64,000 bases of DNA from Actinacidiphila alni (GCF_900112845.1 NZ_FONG01000027.1:57071-121070), one strand, 5' to 3'; counted from the stretch's first letter, positions 1 through 9,081 are shown. A program made the numbers and translations. Notes: generated from the letters alone by a model not told the origin.

Positions 1-794
1 ACCCACCGCCGTACGTGGCGCCACAGATCACGGTCGACGAGTCCGCTGAAGACGCTTGCTCCGAAGACCAGGCCCGCCAGGATGAGGGCGTTGCGGATGA
101 CCATCTCCATCCACACGCCCGCCACCGCCGAGAGCATCGCCATGCCAAGGAACATGACGATCACGTCGCCGCCGGGAATCGACATCAGCACGGCCATGGC
201 CGCGGTCACCGTGACCACCATGCTCGCCGCGTCGCCGGCCGCCGGGGCCAGCATCGCGTTCGCGGCCTGGTCGAACAGCGCGGTCACGATCGCGATCACG
301 GCCGGCGCCAGCGCGGATACGATCACCGAGATCAGCAGGTAGCCGACGGACTCTGTCGCAGCCCGGAGCGGGTCGACCCCCTGGAGCGAGCGTTTCGCCA
401 CCGCGATCAGCCACAAGATCACCGTGAGCACCGTCGAGGCTGCGAAAGCCATCGAGTACGTACGGAGAAATCCCGCGTCGTTCCAGTCGATCGTCGTGGT
501 CGACAGCAGAGCCTTGATCAACTCGGTGAAGAGGCTGGTCACCGCATTGTTAACGAACTGGGCGATGTACCCCATGGGGTCACTGAGGAAGTCGACTCCC
601 TTGTTCGTCGCCTCGACGGTCGCACAAACCTTGTCGGCGAACGGGATGTGGCTGCACGACCAGTCGGAGAATCCATTCGCCTGCGCTGGCTGCCCGTACC
701 CGGCGAACACCTGGACCGTGGCGGTCAGGCCCACGATCCACAGGATCCGCAGGCGCAGCCGCTCCAGGCCGTCAGCCGATATACGGGGGCGCAT
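1..794 (-). CDS. VirB6/TrbL-like conjugation membrane protein (partial, C-terminus off the window)
   Basis: The reverse strand reads open from an ATG at 794 to the window edge, so the C-terminus is missing. After a short N-terminal hydrophobic stretch and a Cys-containing extracytoplasmic part come several long hydrophobic segments rich in Ala, Val and Ile. This is the layout of VirB6/TrbL-type polytopic proteins, which form the inner-membrane part of type IV secretion channels. The start overlaps the end of the upstream gene by 23 bases, suggesting translational coupling. The assignment rests on topology and on the neighbouring membrane proteins, not on a signature motif. Confidence 0.6.
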   Translation of the reverse strand, partial: MRPRISADGLERLRLRILWIVGLTATVQVFAGYGQPAQANGFSDWSCSHIPFADKVCATVEATNKGVDFLSDPMGYIAQFVNNAVTSLFTELIKALLSTTTIDWNDAGFLRTYSMAFAASTVLTVILWLIAVAKRSLQGVDPLRAATESVGYLLISVIVSALAPAVIAIVTALFDQAANAMLAPAAGDAASMVVTVTAAMAVLMSIPGGDVIVMFLGMAMLSAVAGVWMEMVIRNALILAGLVFGASVFSGLVDRDLWRHVRRW

Positions 795-1593
795 CAAAGT
801 CCCGATCTGCGGTACGGAACTCCTCGGTGGAGGAGGGGCGGGTGCCGTCACCGCCTGTGTCCAGCGGCGTGGGTCCGGGGACCGAACTCACCGTGGTCAG
901 ACGCCAGTCGGCGTCTTCCCACTGGAGCGTCAGGGTGTAGGTCGCCCACGACGCCGACACCGGCAGGGGGGCGTCGGCGGCAGTCGCGCCGACCAGGCCG
1001 GCCATCCACACATCGACGGTCGCCACCGCAGGGGAGCAGGTAACGGTCCTGGTCCCGAGGGCCGCAGCCCGAGCCACGAGCGTGTCCCGGTTCGCGGCCG
1101 TGATGCCCAAGGAGGAGAGCACTTGCTTCATGCCGGTGTCGTCGTTTCGCGTCAGGCTGTCGCGCGCGGAGCGCGCCGCGATCGCGTCGATCACCCGGTG
1201 CCGCGTCTCGGCGTCGGTGAAGTACGACGCGGAGGACCGGGCGACCTCGAAGTTCACGGCAGCCCATGTGGCGCCCCCACAGCTATGCGGATACCCCACC
1301 GGCACACCGTTGTTGAGCCGCAGCGGCGAGATCGCCGAGTTTCCTCCAGCCCCGGTGTCCGGGGCCGGAACCGTGGACGGAGTACGGACGCCGCCGGGCT
1401 CGGGCGTGGTCCTGCCGTCGCCACCTCCAGTACGGACCACAAGCGCGATGATCACCAGAAGCACGAAGGCGACGCCGGCCATCGCGGCGCTGCGCCACCA
1501 CGGGCGCGTGCCGACGGCAACGTCCCTGTCATCCGGGCCGATGAAACGGGTTCCGCCACGGCCGGCGGCTGGAGGGCGTGGGCTTGGGGCCAT
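772..1593 (-). CDS. Single-pass membrane protein, VirB8/TcpC-like conjugation component
   Basis: About 273 residues. A cytoplasmic N-terminus rich in Pro, Arg and Gly is followed by one transmembrane helix (around residues 34-50, core FVLLVIIALVV), a Thr/Pro-rich linker and an extracytoplasmic domain. The C-terminal part has the alternating pattern WATYTLTLQWEDADWRL, typical of the NTF2-like fold of VirB8/TcpC proteins. ATG at 1593 is preferred to the longer frame because it follows the upstream stop at once. It lies between the pilin-like gene and the VirB6-like gene, as expected for a transfer channel operon. The VirB8 assignment is an inference from fold pattern and context. Confidence 0.55.
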   Translation of the reverse strand: MAPSPRPPAAGRGGTRFIGPDDRDVAVGTRPWWRSAAMAGVAFVLLVIIALVVRTGGGDGRTTPEPGGVRTPSTVPAPDTGAGGNSAISPLRLNNGVPVGYPHSCGGATWAAVNFEVARSSASYFTDAETRHRVIDAIAARSARDSLTRNDDTGMKQVLSSLGITAANRDTLVARAAALGTRTVTCSPAVATVDVWMAGLVGATAADAPLPVSASWATYTLTLQWEDADWRLTTVSSVPGPTPLDTGGDGTRPSSTEEFRTADRDFDAPPYIG

Positions 1594-1594
1594 G

Positions 1595-1972
1595 TCAGAT
1601 CCCCATGCCGTAGACGATCGTGAAGACCGTGCCAAGGCTGGCCACGACAAAAGCTCCGACGAGGGCGCCAGCGAGGTCCTTTTTCCCCTTGGAGACCTGC
1701 GCCGTGTCGTGCTCGCGCTCCCCGATCTTCATCGAGAAAGCGGAGACGATCGCGCGGCCCAGCAGCGCCACGAGAACCCCCGCCATGAGCGCCTGGATCA
1801 CCGTACGCGCAGTGGCGCCAAGAGCGCCGAACGGTCCCCAGTCAGGCGAGAGCCCGTTCACCAGGGAGCCGATGCCGCCGCTCCCGCCGCTTCCACCGGG
1901 CTTCGGGCCGTCGACCAGCACACCGATGCTCCCGTCGGCAGCCATCGACAACACGCTGTGCGCAACAGACAT
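1595..1972 (-). CDS. Small two-helix membrane protein, pilin (VirB2/TrbC)-like
   Basis: 125 residues from ATG 1972, which has a strong ribosome site (GGAGGGG) just upstream. A Gly/Ser/Pro-rich N-terminal part is followed by two hydrophobic helices (about residues 58-76 and 101-122) separated by a charged loop rich in Lys, Glu and Asp. Length and topology match VirB2/TrbC-like subunits and the small membrane proteins that head actinobacterial transfer operons. It is the first gene of the leftward operon and lies back-to-back with the peptidoglycan hydrolase operon, so the promoters should lie between 1973 and 2354. No sequence signature proves pilin function. Confidence 0.5.
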   Translation of the reverse strand: MSVAHSVLSMAADGSIGVLVDGPKPGGSGGSGGIGSLVNGLSPDWGPFGALGATARTVIQALMAGVLVALLGRAIVSAFSMKIGEREHDTAQVSKGKKDLAGALVGAFVVASLGTVFTIVYGMGI

Positions 1973-2354
1973 CTGCCCCTCCTGCCCCGCTGGATTGGGC
2001 ACGCGGCAATAGAAGGACACCGTACATATATGAATCCTCATAAACAAGTGTTGATGTCTATCCCCGATGGTCGTGACCTTGCGTCGGCCACGACCCGTCG
2101 GCCGCGAGCACGCTCCGCCGACAGCACTGGGGGAACGCTTCGCACCATTCACCCAGCCCGGGGACGGGAAGGAAGGACCAGATCAGTGGACCCGGGGAAG
2201 GGGACTGCCCCGCAGGCCCACCTCCGCCCAAGGTTGATCGTCAAGTGGCTTCGAGCACACCGGCACACCCGACCGGGCGTCGCGACTGGTGGCACTCCGT
2301 CGAGACATATGCTTTAACAGCAAGACACGACGTAAATGTTCATTGGCGGACTCC

Positions 2355-3497
2355 ATGAAAACTGCTGTCGGTCTCTTCGGGGCGGTCGTCGCCGCTGGCC
2401 TGGGACTTCTCGCGCTGTGCGTGCTGGTGGCCTCCGGCACCACAGGCAGAGCCAACGCCCGGACGTGCTCCACGGTCCTCCAGTCGCTTCCACCGGGTTC
2501 GGGGGGCGCCGGCCCGCCGGGCGATCCGGTGAAGCTCGGTCGCCGAACGCTGCCCACTCACGGTCAAGTCACTGTTCCGCTCAAGCCCATCGGGCCCCAG
2601 CAGACGGCCCGGTGGACCAGGGAGCAGCTCCGCAACGCGACAACGATCACAGCCGTCGCCCGCACTCGGTCCGTACCGCCGCGAGGCGCGGTCATAGCGG
2701 TAGCCACAGCGATCCAGGAATCCAGCCTCAACAACCTCGATGACGGCGACCGCGACTCGCTCGGCCTCTTCCAGCAGCGGCCCAGCCAGGGATGGGGCAC
2801 GCCCGCGCAGCTCACGGATCCCGTGTACGCGACGAACGCCTTCTTCGACGCTCTGCTTAAGATCCGCAACTGGCAGACGATGCCCCTCTCACGGGCCGCC
2901 CAAGCAGTCGAGCGAAGTGCCGCACCCGGGGCGTACGCCAAGTGGGAGCAGGCCGCGGGCGCACTCGTGACCACGGCATGGGGCACCTACGCGGTCACGT
3001 CGATCACCACCGGATGCGACGACACCGCCACTGCCGATCCGACAGCAGTCCTCACCACCCGCACTCCGAGAAGCCCTTCGCAGGCAATCGCGGCAGCGCG
3101 CGCAGAGGCGGGGAGACCGGGCTGGTACCGACGCTGCGACAACTTCGTGGCGCAGGCGTACGGGTACGGCTCCTCCGGCTCGGCGACTGCCGATGTCCAC
3201 TGGAACCGCCTAGTCGGCGCAGGACTCGCGCACCCGGGAGACGGCAGGCCGCCCCCCGGAGCCCTCCTGTTCTACGACAACCACAATGTCGGCCACGTCG
3301 CCCTCTATCTCGGGGGCGACCTGGTCGCAAGCAATGACGTACTCGACACTTTCAGCGGCGAGGGGGCCATTGCCATCGTCCACCGCCGCGAACTCACCAA
3401 CGGACACTGGCGGCTTCGCTACCGCGGCTGGGCCGAGCCAGCCTTCCCGGACGCAGCCGGCACCAGCACCCTCCCCATACCGAAGGGAATCACATGA
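2355..3497 (+). CDS. Secreted transglycosylase-like / C40-CHAP-like peptidoglycan hydrolase of a transfer system
   Basis: 380 residues. The N-terminus is a signal anchor (residues 5-28). A lysozyme-like domain follows, with Glu122 in AIQESSLNN and then SLGLFQQRPSQGWG, the pattern of soluble transglycosylases. The C-terminal half is a papain-like cell-wall peptidase: Cys261 in RRCDNFVAQAYGYG and His314 in NVGHVALYLGG. Such two-domain hydrolases open the wall for conjugation channels (VirB1 role). ATG 2355 is chosen because the signal anchor begins there. The gene overlaps the next by four bases. The leftward channel genes next to it support a transfer role. Confidence 0.75.
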   Translation: MKTAVGLFGAVVAAGLGLLALCVLVASGTTGRANARTCSTVLQSLPPGSGGAGPPGDPVKLGRRTLPTHGQVTVPLKPIGPQQTARWTREQLRNATTITAVARTRSVPPRGAVIAVATAIQESSLNNLDDGDRDSLGLFQQRPSQGWGTPAQLTDPVYATNAFFDALLKIRNWQTMPLSRAAQAVERSAAPGAYAKWEQAAGALVTTAWGTYAVTSITTGCDDTATADPTAVLTTRTPRSPSQAIAAARAEAGRPGWYRRCDNFVAQAYGYGSSGSATADVHWNRLVGAGLAHPGDGRPPPGALLFYDNHNVGHVALYLGGDLVASNDVLDTFSGEGAIAIVHRRELTNGHWRLRYRGWAEPAFPDAAGTSTLPIPKGIT

Positions 3498-4306
3498 AGA
3501 TCCGGCCGCAACCCACCATTGACGTGCACATAGCCGCCGACGGCATTTGCACCATCGACGGCGAACACTTCGTGCCGCCACCGGGCGCCTCACTGCACGA
3601 AGGCGTGCTCGACCACCTCCGCCTCGATGCAGCAGCCCTCGAAACAACCGTCGCCGCCACCATCACCGACAAGCAGGCCAACTACTCCATCGCCATCGTC
3701 GTACACCCGGACGGCACGAGCCAGCCCGCGGCTACACCTGACGCCCGCTACACAAAGAAGCGGCCCATTCCATTCAGCCCGGCCGCGTCGCCCGGCCACC
3801 GCGCGGTACCGCCCGCACCACGCGCTGAGACGCTGGACCTCAACCGCCCCTACGACAGCCTGCCGGAGCCGCACCGCAGCCGGCTGAAGTCTGCGTGTGA
3901 GACCGTAGCTTGCGGCCGCATTGAAGACGCTGTGACCTGCGTCGACGAGATCATCCAGGAATTGTCCCAGACTATGGGATCCCGCCACCCGACCGTCGTC
4001 GCAACTGGAGTCGTACGGGGCGACATCGCCCTTACTAACGGCGACTACCTATATGGCTTGCAAATTTGGTCGTTCATCACTCAGGCTTGGCGTGATCGCT
4101 TCGGGTCCACCGATCCTGTGATCATCCCGATGCTGGCCAACACGATTTGGTGCTGGGGTCAATTGCCTCAGGCCGACGCTCTGGCAACGGTCGGGATAAT
4201 CACGTCTCTCATCCAAACGGTCAACGCCCCAGGCTCGGATCAAGCACTCCAGAACGTCCACCGCCGGCATCGACAGCTGACGGCCGTCACACACCAGCAG
4301 GAGTAG
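3494..4306 (+). CDS. Hypothetical protein coupled to the peptidoglycan hydrolase
   Basis: 270 residues, start overlapping the previous stop (ATGA). The N-terminal 75 residues form a compact region beginning KIRPQPTIDVHIAADG, followed by a Pro/Ala-rich linker. The C-terminal 150 residues are helical, with paired helices that could form TPR-like repeats (for example RSRLKSACETVACGRIEDAV). There is no signal peptide or membrane segment. It is probably a cytoplasmic accessory factor of the same transfer operon. I do not recognise the family. Confidence 0.65.
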   Translation: MKIRPQPTIDVHIAADGICTIDGEHFVPPPGASLHEGVLDHLRLDAAALETTVAATITDKQANYSIAIVVHPDGTSQPAATPDARYTKKRPIPFSPAASPGHRAVPPAPRAETLDLNRPYDSLPEPHRSRLKSACETVACGRIEDAVTCVDEIIQELSQTMGSRHPTVVATGVVRGDIALTNGDYLYGLQIWSFITQAWRDRFGSTDPVIIPMLANTIWCWGQLPQADALATVGIITSLIQTVNAPGSDQALQNVHRRHRQLTAVTHQQE

Positions 4307-4308
4307 AC

Positions 4309-4488
4309 GTGAACCCGCGAACGATTCTCCTTCTTCTCCCGTACGCCATGCTCGTGGGTGGCGTCTTGGCTGCCGCGAAGGTAGGCACCGTACCGGGTGG
4401 AGCCGTGGCCGCGATTCAGGCTCTCAGTGTCGCAGCGGTCGGACTACTGTGGATCGCGCTCCGCACACGACGCAGCAGTCGCCGATGA
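4309..4488 (+). CDS. Small membrane protein
   Basis: 59 residues from a GTG at 4309 preceded by AGGAG at a normal spacing. Two hydrophobic helices (residues 5-23 and 33-51) are followed by a short Arg-rich cytoplasmic tail. It starts three bases after the previous stop, so it is the third gene of the hydrolase operon. The two-helix shape with a basic tail is seen in many small proteins of conjugative elements. No function can be assigned. Confidence 0.6.
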   Translation: MNPRTILLLLPYAMLVGGVLAAAKVGTVPGGAVAAIQALSVAAVGLLWIALRTRRSSRR

Positions 4489-4646
4489 CCTTCTCGCCAG
4501 CTTGGCCGGTACGCCATTCGGCGATTCCCCCACACGGTTCTGCCGCTAACGCTGCCCTACAAGTCGATCATCGCGCCATCACCTAGTAGTCCAGCAGGAG
4601 GACGGCGTCTGCTCTCAACGGTCGACGTGCACGAGCTGCCGTCGCT

Positions 4647-5357
4647 TCACGCTTCGGGCAGCAGGAGTTCGTGGAGAACGTCCCACCGGTAGGCGCCCGG
4701 TTCCCGTCGCTGCAGGACCAGAACTGCCCGGTCCACGCGTACCGGCATCGCGGGCAGGCACCGGAGCGCCTCCACCGCCGCCTGGACTGGCCCGGCGTCT
4801 TGAACGCGATGCGAGTATGCGATCCCGATGTGCGGGCGCAACCGTGCTGTCGGGCCGAGCCCGCGCAGTCCCGTAGCGCGTACGGCGGTGTCGAGGTACT
4901 GGTGGAGGCGTAGGACCGGCGTCCAGGGGGCGAGGCTGTAGCGGACAGCGCCGCGTGAGCCGGCCATGGGGATTGCGTGCGCAGTTGCCGCCGGCGGCAG
5001 ACCCTTCGCGGAGCATTCGATCAGTTGGGTGAGGTGCTGATCTGTGATGTCTTCAGCGAGTCCGATCCGGCCGAGTGTCAGGTGCAGACCGGTACGGTCG
5101 ATGGGATCGAATCCCATGCCGGCAAGGGCCTGTTGGCTCTGCTCCGCCTGATCGGCAAGGGCTTTGGTCGCAATGGGGATGAGCCAGTAGTACGCACGCG
5201 TCGTGCTGGTCCAGCCCGGCCGGTCCCAGTGGTTGATCATGGTCTTGATACGCCGGAAGGCTTCCCAGTCATGCGTAGCTACCGACTGCGGGCTGTCGGG
5301 GTCGGGAGGCGGTGCGGCAGGAAAGGCTGTCGGGTCAACTGCTGGGCCGATCCGCAC
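4647..5357 (-). CDS. 2H phosphoesterase (2'-5' RNA ligase-like) family protein
   Basis: 236 residues with the paired histidine motifs of the 2H superfamily: HLTLGRI (about residues 92-98) and HIGIAYS (about 175-181). Spacing and length suit LigT/2'-5' RNA ligase-like enzymes, which act on cyclic phosphates or 2'-5' bonds. The region between the motifs has an ordinary arrangement of strands and helices. Its start overlaps the end of the upstream XRE regulator gene by 23 bases, so the pair is probably co-transcribed. This arrangement recurs in streptomycetes, but the substrate is unknown. Confidence 0.75.
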   Translation of the reverse strand: MRIGPAVDPTAFPAAPPPDPDSPQSVATHDWEAFRRIKTMINHWDRPGWTSTTRAYYWLIPIATKALADQAEQSQQALAGMGFDPIDRTGLHLTLGRIGLAEDITDQHLTQLIECSAKGLPPAATAHAIPMAGSRGAVRYSLAPWTPVLRLHQYLDTAVRATGLRGLGPTARLRPHIGIAYSHRVQDAGPVQAAVEALRCLPAMPVRVDRAVLVLQRREPGAYRWDVLHELLLPEA

Positions 5358-6735
5358 GTGCTGCCTTTCCCCGGGATATCGATGGGCTCATGGTGGCAGA
5401 CCATCCGAGGCTGGCGACGTCCGGGGCCGCGGTCCAAGCGCGCAGCACCTCGGTGAAGTCGACGACTGCGGGAAGTCCGGGCCACCGCATGCGCGCGCGT
5501 TCGCCGAGTTCGTGCGCACGGGCGACGACGGACAGGATCGGCGGTCCGGCCGACTGCGCAAGGGCCGCGGCACCGAGGGCCATTGCCTCTTCCACGTCCG
5601 GGGTGTCCAGGTGGGCGGTCGCGGCGTCGAGGGTGACCAGGGCCCGGCTCCACGGATCTGCCGGTGACCGGGTGATCTGCGAGGCCAGTTGCAGGACGCG
5701 GTCTGTTTCGCCCAGCGCCAGGCGGGCGGTGGCGGCGTTGGCGCGGGTTCGGATCACACCGTACGGGTCCAGCGAGATGCACGGCGTCAGTTCGTCAGGG
5801 ACGTCGTGATGGGCGGACAACTCCTCGGCCCGGCCGAGGGCGCGGTGAGCGGAGGCGCGGTCGCCGAGCCGGGCGAGCGCCCGGGCTTCTCCGTTGGCGA
5901 GGAGCCGGATGGCCTGGGCGCGGTTGGGGGCGAGAGCGATTCCGGTGCGCGCTGTGTGCAGGGCCGCTGCGTAGTCGCCGGCGTAGTAGTGCCGCAGGGA
6001 GCGGGTGCCGTGGATCCACATCTTCAGATCCAAGTCGTCGGTCTCGGAGGCCAGCGCCATGGCCTCCACGTTGTAGGCGTCGGCCAGCTGCACGCGATCG
6101 GCGTTGACCGCCATGTAGGCCAGCAGCGCGGCGGCCTGTCCGGCGAGCTTGAACAACTCCCGTCGCACGGACGGTGGTTGACGGTCTTCCAGCAGGCGCT
6201 GGAGCTGACGGCGCAGCCGGACCAGGTCTGGAGCGAGCGCCGACGGCCCCAGGGTGTCGTACCGGGAAACGACAGCCTGAATGGCTGCGGAGAACGCAGG
6301 CAGAACGAGTGGATCGGTATTCGTGGTCAGGGTTTCGGCGAGCCGTAACGCCACGTCGGCCGGTGACTCCCAAACCGTCTCCGGCCGTACCGGCGGTGCC
6401 GTGGCCAAGGGCGAGATGTCCTCGGGAACGCCAAGTGTGCGCAGGACGTCGCGGATACGGTCGATGTGAGTCAGGCGCCGCGAGTTGGCCTCGATCTGGC
6501 TGATGGTGCCCTGGGTCAGGCCCGTCAGTTCCGCGAGCGTGCCCTGGCTGATCCTGGCGGTCTCTCTCACGATACGGAACAGGCGGCCGAAGTCCCACTC
6601 CGCCAGCGCCGCGATCACCGCGGGCTGCGACCAGATGCCGACAGGAAGCACGCGGGCCCGGGTGCATGCGCCACACCGCGGCAGGCTGCTGTAGCGGCTC
6701 AGGCGCGCACCACAGTCCAGGCACTGGTCGGCCAC
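5335..6735 (-). CDS. XRE-family regulator with zinc-ribbon-like N-terminus and TPR-like tail
   Basis: 466 residues from GTG 6735, which has GGAGGG seven bases upstream; the open frame continues upstream but without coding bias. Residues 1-30 contain two Cys pairs (CLDC and CGAC) like a small zinc ribbon. A helix-turn-helix follows (around residues 60-110, GTLAELTGLTQGTISQIE). The remaining 330 residues are Ala/Leu-rich helical repeats of TPR type. This is the architecture of streptomycete XRE regulators that sense a peptide or metabolite through the repeat domain. It overlaps the 2H phosphoesterase gene, its likely target or partner. Confidence 0.8.
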   Translation of the reverse strand: MADQCLDCGARLSRYSSLPRCGACTRARVLPVGIWSQPAVIAALAEWDFGRLFRIVRETARISQGTLAELTGLTQGTISQIEANSRRLTHIDRIRDVLRTLGVPEDISPLATAPPVRPETVWESPADVALRLAETLTTNTDPLVLPAFSAAIQAVVSRYDTLGPSALAPDLVRLRRQLQRLLEDRQPPSVRRELFKLAGQAAALLAYMAVNADRVQLADAYNVEAMALASETDDLDLKMWIHGTRSLRHYYAGDYAAALHTARTGIALAPNRAQAIRLLANGEARALARLGDRASAHRALGRAEELSAHHDVPDELTPCISLDPYGVIRTRANAATARLALGETDRVLQLASQITRSPADPWSRALVTLDAATAHLDTPDVEEAMALGAAALAQSAGPPILSVVARAHELGERARMRWPGLPAVVDFTEVLRAWTAAPDVASLGWSATMSPSISRGKAARADRPSS

Positions 6736-7076
6736 GGTTTCCCTCCGTGAATCTGCGTCAAGTCCGCGCTGCTCACAGACCCATTCAAAACCCAATGGCC
6801 CGATATTACTGAACGAATTGGTTTCGTCACTTGCTTCCCGGAGGCTCTTCCCCCTGAGCGAACGGCGCACCAGGCGCCCCTCCACCCCCAGTCGGCGAAG
6901 GTCGCGGTGAATCAGCTCGACAACTCCGCGCGCGCCCGCGCAGCTCCCCCGAGGCGCGGCGAACGCCGTCGCCCTCTTGACGCTTCCCGGTCGGCCAGGA
7001 GGGAGCGTCAGGTCCCGGTGACCAGTCGTCGTCTGCCTGCGTTCCCTTTCCCTTCCGCGATGCCCTTCGAGGACCG
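6736..7076 (-). other. Regulatory gap upstream of the XRE gene
   Basis: About 340 bases between two divergently oriented genes. It contains a locally AT-richer patch near 6780-6830 (ATTCAAAACCC, ATATTACTGAACG), where promoters would be expected. I see no convincing coding region, RNA gene or terminator. Confidence 0.4.
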
Positions 7077-7283
7077 ATGACATCCGACACGCCAACTGCC
7101 CATCAGACGCCCTGCCGTGCGCCCCGGCAGTTCATCCGGCTGCCGCTGACTGTCCGCATCCCCAAGCGCCCTGACGGGCTGGTCGCGATATGGGAAAGCA
7201 CCGCTGCGGTGCTCGCCCCGATCACGGGCCACCTCGACCGCCTACGCACCGTGCTGACCAGGCTGTCGGGGGCACAGGAATGA
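7077..7283 (+). CDS. Small hypothetical protein
   Basis: 68 residues from ATG 7077 with GAGGA upstream. The middle (RQFIRLPLTVRIPKRPDGLVAIWES) looks like a real folded segment and the C-terminus is an amphipathic helix. It is flanked by the XRE gene (divergent) and the GNAT gene (convergent). No recognisable family; it could be a small regulator or toxin-antitoxin-like component, but nothing in the sequence proves this. Confidence 0.45.
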   Translation: MTSDTPTAHQTPCRAPRQFIRLPLTVRIPKRPDGLVAIWESTAAVLAPITGHLDRLRTVLTRLSGAQE

Positions 7284-7297
7284 TCACCGCCCGCGCG

Positions 7298-7741
7298 TTA
7301 CGTTGCCCACCGGTAGAACGCCTTGCCGTTGTGTTCGGTGAAGCCGAGTCCGGCGTAAAAGGCGAGGGCGGCCGGGTTGTCGCGGTCGGCGGTCCATTCA
7401 ACACGGGTGCAGCCGAGTGCGGTTGCTTCGTCGCGTACGGCCGTCATCAGCTGTCGGGCCACCCCACGCCGCCGTGCGCCTTCACGGACGAACAGTTCCT
7501 TCAGGTACACCGACGCTTCGGCGCCGGCTGCCGGCCACAGCAAGGAGATGGACGCCAGGCCGAGCACGGTGTCACCTTCGCGGGCGAGGAGCACGGTCGC
7601 TGCGGGGCCGGGGCCGAAGAGTGCTTGGCGGACCTGTGCCGGGTCTGGCGGGGTGTCCTTGCCGCCGTAATACGCCTCGATCTCGCCGAGTATCGACGCG
7701 ATGGCCTCGGTGTCATCGGCTGTGGCCCTCTCGATGTGCAC
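7298..7741 (-). CDS. GNAT-family N-acetyltransferase
   Basis: 147 residues with the full GNAT layout. The acetyl-CoA pyrophosphate-binding motif RRRGVARQLM follows strand beta-4 (YLKELFV). Motif B is near the end (NPAALAFYAGLGF). The length is typical of single-domain GNAT enzymes. It lies nine bases downstream of the leftward XRE-TPR gene, so the two are likely co-transcribed. The acceptor substrate cannot be told from sequence. Confidence 0.85.
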   Translation of the reverse strand: MHIERATADDTEAIASILGEIEAYYGGKDTPPDPAQVRQALFGPGPAATVLLAREGDTVLGLASISLLWPAAGAEASVYLKELFVREGARRRGVARQLMTAVRDEATALGCTRVEWTADRDNPAALAFYAGLGFTEHNGKAFYRWAT

Positions 7742-7750
7742 GTGCTGCTC

Positions 7751-8917
7751 CTATTCGGCTCCGGGCCGCATGAGTGCCTGGTCCAGCGCCCGGCGAGCTG
7801 TTCCTTCGGGAACCGTACCGGCCACCTGCTGGGCACGGTAGATGATCAGCGCGGACCGGTGAGCGGCAGGGAGACCGAGCACGGTCTGTCTGGCGAGGTC
7901 GGCGGCGGCTTCCGGGTCGCGGTCGGCGACGTGGCAGGCTGCCAGGTCGAGCTGGATCAGCGCCCGGTCGGTGAAGTCGCTGTCGGGGTACAGCTGCACG
8001 GCGCGGCCCAGCTCGTCCCGGGCGCGGGCGGTGTCGGCGAGGCTCGTCCAGGCGTCGCCGGCGTGGAAGTGCCAGTGCGCGTCGGTGTAGCCGAGGGCGC
8101 TTGCGATTTGCTGGGCGGGGTCGAGGCGGTCGAGCGCGGTCCGTCCGGCGGCGAGAGCAGCCGCGGCGCGGTCGTGCCGCCCGAGGACGGCGTGGGCACG
8201 TGCTTCCAAAGGTGCGGCGAGGGCGGGTCCGACGCAGGGCAGGCCGCCGACGACGTATTGGGCGTGTCCGGCCAGTTCGAGGGCGCCCCTGAGGTCGCCG
8301 TCGTAGTAGAGCTGATACGCCTGCTGCGCGTATATCCAGCTCAGCGTCGCCCGGTCCTCGGCGGCGTTGGCGGCGGCGCGTCCGGTCCTCCACCAGTCGC
8401 GTGCCCCCGGGTCTCCCGTCTTGAGCAGGGTGAGCGCGATCAGCCCGGCGAGCTGTGCCAGGCATGTCGTCAGGCGGCGCCGGGCCTGGGGCGTATGGCG
8501 GTGGTTGAGGATGCGCTGCAGGTCGGCGATGTCGCTCAGCAGGTCGGGGAGAAGTTCGGACTCGGGCCGCCAGCGGGTGCTCTTCCCGTGCAGCGCGACG
8601 GTGTACTCCCAGTCCCGGATGCCGGCGTCCGTCATCGGGCCCGCTGCCGTCAACGCCTCGGAGATGCTGCGGTGCAGCACGTCCGCCTGGGCGCCGATGG
8701 GCGTCGGAGCGTGCTTCGCGGCCAGGGCGATGAGTTCACCGTCGGCGCCCAGGGCCCGGTCGAGCGCTTCGGCGATTGCCGGGGTGGGCAGCCGTTGGCG
8801 CGCTTCCATGGCGCTGATGTGGGTCTTGCTGACAGCTGCGAGGTCCGCGACGGCGCGAACCGAACGGTTCGCACGCAGCCGTCGCAGCGCTGCGCTGAAG
8901 TCCTCGTCGGTGCTCAC
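7751..8917 (-). CDS. XRE-family regulator with TPR-like C-terminal domain
   Basis: 388 residues from GTG 8917. The N-terminal 60 residues form a helix-turn-helix (RAVADLAAVSKTHISAMEARQR). A linker follows, then 250 residues of helical repeats rich in Ala, Leu and Arg. This is the second regulator of this design in the window, but it lacks the Cys pairs of the first. It lies divergently next to the conservon operon, whose first gene starts at 9082. The roughly 160-base gap must hold both promoters, so it is a candidate regulator of the large operon. Confidence 0.75.
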   Translation of the reverse strand: MSTDEDFSAALRRLRANRSVRAVADLAAVSKTHISAMEARQRLPTPAIAEALDRALGADGELIALAAKHAPTPIGAQADVLHRSISEALTAAGPMTDAGIRDWEYTVALHGKSTRWRPESELLPDLLSDIADLQRILNHRHTPQARRRLTTCLAQLAGLIALTLLKTGDPGARDWWRTGRAAANAAEDRATLSWIYAQQAYQLYYDGDLRGALELAGHAQYVVGGLPCVGPALAAPLEARAHAVLGRHDRAAAALAAGRTALDRLDPAQQIASALGYTDAHWHFHAGDAWTSLADTARARDELGRAVQLYPDSDFTDRALIQLDLAACHVADRDPEAAADLARQTVLGLPAAHRSALIIYRAQQVAGTVPEGTARRALDQALMRPGAE

Positions 8918-9081
8918 GGCACCCCCACCGTGTCCCGCGTGTCCCCAGGGCTGGGGACACCCGGGGACACGTTCCCTCTGTGGCTGACCCGCCACACCGG
9001 TAACGCTAGTTGCCTACCGCGATCACTCGCAGCGACTCCGTCGAAGTCGCTGGTTCCCGTCGACTTGTGCCGAGGTCTGTG

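Noticed and set aside
15..1043. Long plus-strand frame opposite the conjugation genes, rich in His, Arg and Gly
   Set aside because: It is the shadow of the leftward membrane protein genes; composition is low-complexity and no domain is visible.
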